Shown: piece by piece, positions 60,501-64,000 of the stretch | Layout: the number at the start of each line of letters is the position of its first letter | Position numbering within the stretch: position 1 is the stretch's first letter | Source: Micromonospora sp. NBC_01796 | GTDB lineage: Bacteria > Actinomycetota > Actinomycetes > Mycobacteriales > Micromonosporaceae | Length of the DNA stretch: 64,000 nt | NCBI RefSeq assembly: GCF_035917455.1 | Contig: NZ_CP109078.1 | Location: 5,998,001 to 6,062,000, forward strand | Reading direction: 5' to 3' | Program-made: the position numbers and the translations under genes | Notes under the pieces: model-generated | The model's database searches: none | The model's input: only the letters and a program-made list of their open reading frames with translations | Told to the model about the DNA's origin: nothing

Positions 60501-63500
60501 CCGACCGCCATGCACTGCGCGATCGCGAACCGGGTGTCGCACACCTTCGACCTGACCGGACCGTCCCTCGCCGTCGACACCGCCTGCTCGTCGTCGCTGA
60601 CCGCCGTGCACCTCGCGGTCGAGAGCATCCGGCGGGGGGAGTGCACCCTCGCGCTGGCCGGCGGGGTGAACGTCACCGTGCACCCGCAGAAGTACCTGCA
60701 GCTGGCGCAGGGGCAGTGGCTCTCCGTCGACGGGCGGTGCCGGGCCTTCGGCAGCGGCGGTACCGGATACGTGCCCGGCGAGGGCGTCGGCGCGGTCCTG
60801 CTCAAGCCGCTGTCGCGGGCACTCGCCGACGGCGACCACGTGTACGGCGTCATCCGCGCGACGGCCCTCAACCACACCGGGCGTACCGCGGGCGCCACCG
60901 TACCGAGTCCCGGTTCGCAGGCCGCCCTCGTCCGTGGCGCCCTGGACTCGGCCGGTTGGGACCCGGCCACCATCGGCTACGTCGAGGCGCACGGGACGGG
61001 CACCGCCCTCGGCGACCCGATCGAGGTCGAGGGGCTCCGGCAGGCGTTCGACGGCGCCGACCTGCGCGCCGGGGCGTGCGCGATCGGCTCGGTCAAGTCG
61101 AACATCGGGCACCTGGAGGGCGCCGCCGGCGTGGCCGGACTGACCAAGGTGCTGTTGCAACTGCGGCACCGCGCACTGGTGCCGTCGCTGCACGCCGAGG
61201 AACTCAACCCGCACATCGACTTCGCCGCGACGCCGTTGCGGGTGCAGCGGGCGCTGGAACCGTGGATCCCGCGACCGGGTGTGCCCCGCCGCGCGGGCGT
61301 GAGCGCGTTCGGCGCCGGTGGCACCAACGCCCACGTACTGGTGGAGGAGTTCGTCCCCGGTCCCGCCGCGGCGCCGGACGGCCCGGCCCTCGTGGTGCTC
61401 TCCGCGCCCACCGCCGAGACGCTGCGCGCGTACGCGGCGGCCATGGCGGCCGGGCTGCCCGCGTCGGCGGGTGTGACCGGAGCCGTGGCCCGGTTGCTCG
61501 GCGTGCCCGAGGAGGCGCTGGAGCCGTCGGCGACCCTCGGCGATCTGGGACTCGCGCCGCCGCGCCTGGTGGACCTGGTGGGCGCGGAAGCGGTCGGCGG
61601 ACTCAGCGTGGCGACGCGGCTCGACGAGCTCACCACGGACGGCGGCGCGGGTGACATCGCCTTCACGACGCAGGTGGGGCGGGCGGCGTTGCCGGTCCGG
61701 CTGGCCGTGGTCGCGCGGGGAGTCGCCGGACTGCGCACCGCGCTGCAACGGTTCGCCCGGGGTGCGGACACCGCCGGGGACGTGGTGGTCTCCGGCGCCC
61801 CGGTCGACGGCGACGTGGTCGCGCTGTTCCGGGCCGGACGCCTGGATGAGGTGGCACGGCACTGGGTGGGCGGCGGCGAGGTGGACTGGGCGGCCTGCTA
61901 CCCGGACGCGCGGCCCCGCCGCGTACCGCTGCCGGGTTGCCCGCTCCCCGAGGAGCGGTGCTGGCTCGGTGGTTGGGAGGCGTCACAGGGTGCTGTGGTG
62001 TCCCCGCGGGTCGATGCGCCCGCGGCGGCCCTGGAAACCGGAGCTGACCGGCCCGGCCGGCCGGACGCGACGAACCTGCCTGACGCGACGAGCCGGCCTA
62101 TTGCGACGAGCGGGCCGGACGCGACGAGCGGGCCGGATGCGACGAGCGGGCCGGACGCGACGAGCGGGCCGGATGCGACGAGCGGGCCGGACGCGACGGA
62201 GGCGGGGGGCGTGACGGACGGGCCCGAGCTTGAGTTCCGCATCCTGGACCACGGCGTCGCGTTGCTCTCGATGCGATCGCCGATGTTCACCGCGGGTCTG
62301 CTGGACGCGTTGGGGGAGGCGTTCGCGGAGATCGAGCGGCGCGACGACGTCCGTGCGGTCGTCGTCACCGGTAACGGTTCCGTGTTCAGCATGGGCGGCA
62401 CTCCGGAGGCATTGCAGACCCTGGCCGAGGGCGGCGGCACGTTCACCGACGCGGCGTTCGTGTACGAGGGAATGCTGCGCTGTACCCGGCCCGTCGTCAC
62501 CGCAGCCGCCGGTCACGCCTCCGGTGGCGGACTCGCGTTCGCCTGCTACGGCGACGTGGTCGTCCTGAGCGAGGAGTCCGTGTACAGCGCGAACTTCACC
62601 CGGTACGGCTTCACCCCCGGCATGGGCGCGACCTACGTTCTCGAGCAGCGCTTCGGTGCGGCTCTGTCCGCCGAGATGCTGCTGACCGGGCGGTCGCTGA
62701 CCGGCGCGGAACTGCGCCGTCGCGGCGCCAACGTGACCGTCCTGCCGCAGGACGAGGTGCTGGCGGCGGCGCTGGACCTGGCGCGGTCGATGGCCGACAA
62801 GCCGGCGCCGGTCGTGCGGTTGCTCAAGAGCGAGTTGGCGGGCCGGATGCTCAGCCGGCTGCCGGAGATCATCGCCAGCGAGGTACGCATGCACGAGAGC
62901 GTCCTCGGCGCGGAGTCGGCCGCACTCGTACGGGAACATTTCGCCAAGGTCGATGACTTCCGCGCCGGGGTCACGCCGGAGCCGGAGCCGGCTGCCGGGC
63001 CGGGGCTCGACGGCGACGGGGTCCGCGAAGCGGTGGTGGAGATAGTGGGCGCGTTGCTGTACCTGCGCCCGGACGAGGTCGTGCCGTCACGCAGCTTCGC
63101 CGACCTGGGCCTGGACTCCATCGGAGCAGTCGAGCTGGTGCGCGACCTGAACCGCCGGTTCGGCACCGACCTGGACTCGGTCGCCGTCTACGACCATCCC
63201 ACCGTGCCCGACCTCGCCGAGGCCGTGCTCCGCAACTCCGCCGAGTCCACCGCGCTGCACATCCAGGCCACCGCGCCACCGCCTGCGCCGGTTCCCGCCA
63301 CAGCGCCCGTTTCCCCAACGGCGCCGGTTCCCGCCACAGCGCCGGCCGCGACCACGGCGGCGCCGGCTTTTTCCACGACGTCCAGTGCGCCCATGGTGCT
63401 CGCTGAGCCCACGGTGGCGCCGGCTTCGTCCACCGGGGCCGGTGGGGTGAGCGCCGGGCCGCCGCCGTTGGTGCTCACACCGCCGTCCCCCGGACCCGCG

Positions 63501-64000
63501 CCGGTTGGGGAGTCGGTGTCAGGGCCACCCCCGTTGACGTTCGCCCCGCAGCCACCGCAGCCGGTGGTGCGACCGCGGCCGGGCGGGACACGCGCGACCG
63601 AACCGCCCGTGCCGATCGCCGTCATCGGCATGGCCGGACGGTTCCCGGGCGCGCCCGACCTGGAGGCGTTCTGGGACAACCTCGCCGCCGGCCGATCCTC
63701 GATCCGGGAGGTGTCCGCCGACCGCTGGGACCTGACCGGGATCTTCGACCCCGACCCCACCGCGCCCGGCACCACCCGTAGCCGGTGGGCGGCCCTGCTC
63801 GATGACGTCGACGCGTTCGACGCCGGTCTGTTCCGTGTCTCGCCGCTCGACGCCGAGGCCATGGACCCGCAACAGCGGCTCTTCCTGGAGCAGGCGTGGG
63901 CCGCGCTGGAGGACGCCGGGTACGCCGGCCAGGCGATGCGCTGCGGCGTCTTCGTCGGCTGTGGCGCCGGGGACTACCCACGCCTGCTGGAGCGGCACGG
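57570..64000 (+). CDS. trans-AT polyketide synthase 2 (DH-ACP-KR / KS-ECH2-ACP / KS..., truncated)
   Basis: AT-less PKS open to the right edge, more than 2143 aa. ATG 57570 has GGAGGAGG upstream. DH (1-280) has HxxxGxxxxP in NHRLHGVSVLP and the second Asp in HPASLDAST, completing the module begun by KS2. ACP3 has Ser367 (LGLDSVTLL). KR (about 415-820) has TGGSGG and Tyr734. KS3 (about 840-1260) has Cys1006 and intact HGTGT and GTNAH; its flank contains an ACP-like stretch without the Ser. An embedded crotonase (about 1550-1790, with GGTPEAL and YGFTPGMGATYV) resembles the decarboxylating ECH2 (PksI/CurF type). ACP4 has Ser1850. KS4 starts at about 2013 and is cut. KS3's module lacks KR, as beta-branching requires. 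Confidence 0.93.
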   Translation, partial: MAGLQSRFRLTHDDFVMRNHRLHGVSVLPGVVFFDLVYRTAIAAGWDLRRLCVRDTVLAEAIVTTEGFDREVVLTIDEHHDGGHPFTVRSRWLRGDEPVSGWHDNAHGLVCITDEPLPAPVDLDGLRATATRQDQVEVLYQRAVREHIRHGAAMRCRGTLHTGGGQLLAELTREHSDATLDAGFHLHPASLDASTLAGFGQVGMPTDDPFVPMFVRELRAPEGLPPTCYVHVASPERLATSGDVITTDYTIRDEYGRFLAGFTGLTCKRIREPGVVHRLLAEVAGSPAPPPAPAVTPAGQMPPAPAVTPAGQMPPAPAVTPPAQRPLAVPAGNGFTPTLRAAVAEVLGRSPGEIATGTGFYDLGLDSVTLLRLTERVERMVGQRLYPTLLFEHTTVDALAAYLSAHHSLAAAGTEVTGSTLSFADEWVPADPEPPRVDLADVLVVAAASPAGLAAAHVESVQRLGALPDVPNVIVLVTADPAADLWRAATALVDAGPRDLFVVTTGELTPRQAATAALARTVTAEVPGLRCRFVHVADPDRLADAIRAELGAAGVEPEVRHVGGRRLVRRWREVVLAAEGDGREPFRDGGVYLITGGSGGLAELLATDLAQRHRARIALLSRTEPAPGLVQRCRAAGAQVHVVTADVTDPADVRAAVADIRQHFGRIDGVFHCAGITRDGVFFRGDPADLDTVAGPKLDGLRHLDAATADDDLDFLVAYSSASADVANPGQAAYAFANACLRHVERQGRGRTVVIDWPLWAEGGMRVTPDVVRRSYEQTGQVPMPTPAGLGVLRGALLSPYESLLVLHGTPERLRDLVPVAPDASSPEVTAPESVAEPVGDAIAVIGLAGRYPGAEDLDAFWRNLSGGVDGITEVPAGRWNHAALFDPDKHTPGRTYGRWGGFLDGVDRFAPAFFGVSRRDAERMDPQERLFLTACWQTLENAGYPPEGLRGEVVGVYAGVMWNHYQLVDGASDGVAPTAMHCAIANRVSHTFDLTGPSLAVDTACSSSLTAVHLAVESIRRGECTLALAGGVNVTVHPQKYLQLAQGQWLSVDGRCRAFGSGGTGYVPGEGVGAVLLKPLSRALADGDHVYGVIRATALNHTGRTAGATVPSPGSQAALVRGALDSAGWDPATIGYVEAHGTGTALGDPIEVEGLRQAFDGADLRAGACAIGSVKSNIGHLEGAAGVAGLTKVLLQLRHRALVPSLHAEELNPHIDFAATPLRVQRALEPWIPRPGVPRRAGVSAFGAGGTNAHVLVEEFVPGPAAAPDGPALVVLSAPTAETLRAYAAAMAAGLPASAGVTGAVARLLGVPEEALEPSATLGDLGLAPPRLVDLVGAEAVGGLSVATRLDELTTDGGAGDIAFTTQVGRAALPVRLAVVARGVAGLRTALQRFARGADTAGDVVVSGAPVDGDVVALFRAGRLDEVARHWVGGGEVDWAACYPDARPRRVPLPGCPLPEERCWLGGWEASQGAVVSPRVDAPAAALETGADRPGRPDATNLPDATSRPIATSGPDATSGPDATSGPDATSGPDATSGPDATEAGGVTDGPELEFRILDHGVALLSMRSPMFTAGLLDALGEAFAEIERRDDVRAVVVTGNGSVFSMGGTPEALQTLAEGGGTFTDAAFVYEGMLRCTRPVVTAAAGHASGGGLAFACYGDVVVLSEESVYSANFTRYGFTPGMGATYVLEQRFGAALSAEMLLTGRSLTGAELRRRGANVTVLPQDEVLAAALDLARSMADKPAPVVRLLKSELAGRMLSRLPEIIASEVRMHESVLGAESAALVREHFAKVDDFRAGVTPEPEPAAGPGLDGDGVREAVVEIVGALLYLRPDEVVPSRSFADLGLDSIGAVELVRDLNRRFGTDLDSVAVYDHPTVPDLAEAVLRNSAESTALHIQATAPPPAPVPATAPVSPTAPVPATAPAATTAAPAFSTTSSAPMVLAEPTVAPASSTGAGGVSAGPPPLVLTPPSPGPAPVGESVSGPPPLTFAPQPPQPVVRPRPGGTRATEPPVPIAVIGMAGRFPGAPDLEAFWDNLAAGRSSIREVSADRWDLTGIFDPDPTAPGTTRSRWAALLDDVDAFDAGLFRVSPLDAEAMDPQQRLFLEQAWAALEDAGYAGQAMRCGVFVGCGAGDYPRLLERH
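58436..58528 (+). repeat. 36-bp repeat in PKS linker
   Basis: Two identical 36-bp units and a partial third code for PPAPAVTPAGQM between the DH and ACP3 of PKS 2; a flexible interdomain linker. Confidence 0.9.
62103..62192 (+). repeat. 18-bp repeat in PKS linker
   Basis: Five 18-bp units coding for ATSGPD, differing only by an alternating C/T at the last base, link the KS3 flank to the embedded ECH2 domain. Confidence 0.92.

Noticed and set aside
58680-61862. 1060-codon antisense frame in PKS 2
   Set aside because: Shadow of the PKS frame; the PKS domains are unambiguous.
41066-64000. Naming the cluster as leinamycin or a close relative
   Set aside because: Crp/Fnr regulator, HMGS, ECH and AT-ER recur there, but no NRPS modules, LnmK/L or DUF-SH region is seen and ECH2 is embedded, so the identity is not supported.

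Overview
This 64-kb window is chromosomal DNA of a high-GC filamentous actinomycete, most likely Micromonosporaceae. That placement is inferred from GC-rich codon use, GTG/TTG starts, GGAGG-type ribosome sites, many secreted polysaccharide-active enzymes and paired actinobacterial regulators; no rRNA or tRNA gene is present to fix it.

Region 1 (1-22.4 kb) is accessory metabolism. It holds a secreted GH29 alpha-L-fucosidase, a secreted protein of unknown role, an MmyB-type regulator and metallo-hydrolase, and a large secreted PL11 rhamnogalacturonan lyase behind a LacI-type palindrome. After these come a TetR/methyltransferase/SRPBCC operon, a DUF808 membrane protein, two paralogous alpha/beta hydrolases with an MFS exporter that share a repeated operator motif, an MMPL exporter with a cyclic-nucleotide-binding/thioredoxin-reductase fusion, and a secreted FG-GAP protein.

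Region 2 (22.4-41 kb) holds small regulators and stress genes. There is a complete blaL-blaA-blaB-like beta-lactamase locus. An ECF41 (SigJ-type) sigma factor is followed by a stand-alone SnoaL domain resembling its own C-terminus. Four matches to an ECF41-type promoter (TGTCACA-N16-CGTC) lie in front of a membrane protein, an NmrA-like oxidoreductase, a haem-peroxidase operon and a TMEM175 channel gene, which suggests a local regulon. A DUF2089/membrane/SHOCT-like operon carries a perfect 67-bp tandem duplication over the start of its third gene.

Region 3 (41-64 kb, running off the right edge) is a trans-AT polyketide synthase gene cluster. It contains an HMG-CoA-synthase-like enzyme and an acyl-CoA ligase, a cation/proton antiporter and a Crp/Fnr regulator, a trans-acting AT fused to a PfaD-type reductase, a trans enoyl-CoA hydratase (ECH1-like), a protein with an internal duplication, and two large AT-less PKS proteins. 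PKS 1 is flank-ACP / KS-KR-ACP / KS. PKS 2 is DH-ACP-KR / KS-ECH2-ACP / KS and continues beyond the window. The KS-ECH2-ACP module has no KR, so its intermediate would remain a beta-ketone. That is what HMGS, the trans ECH1 and the embedded ECH2 need to install a beta-methyl branch. The donor ACP, decarboxylating KS, thioesterase and tailoring genes are not in view.

The most notable regulatory observation is a palindrome, TGCTCA-N4-TGAGC, present three times: ahead of the HMGS operon and twice in the divergent promoter region of the AT-ER operon and the PKS genes. Each copy lies 29.5-30.5 bp from a -10-like hexamer. The geometry is that of an FNR-family activator site and points to the cluster's own Crp/Fnr protein as pathway activator.
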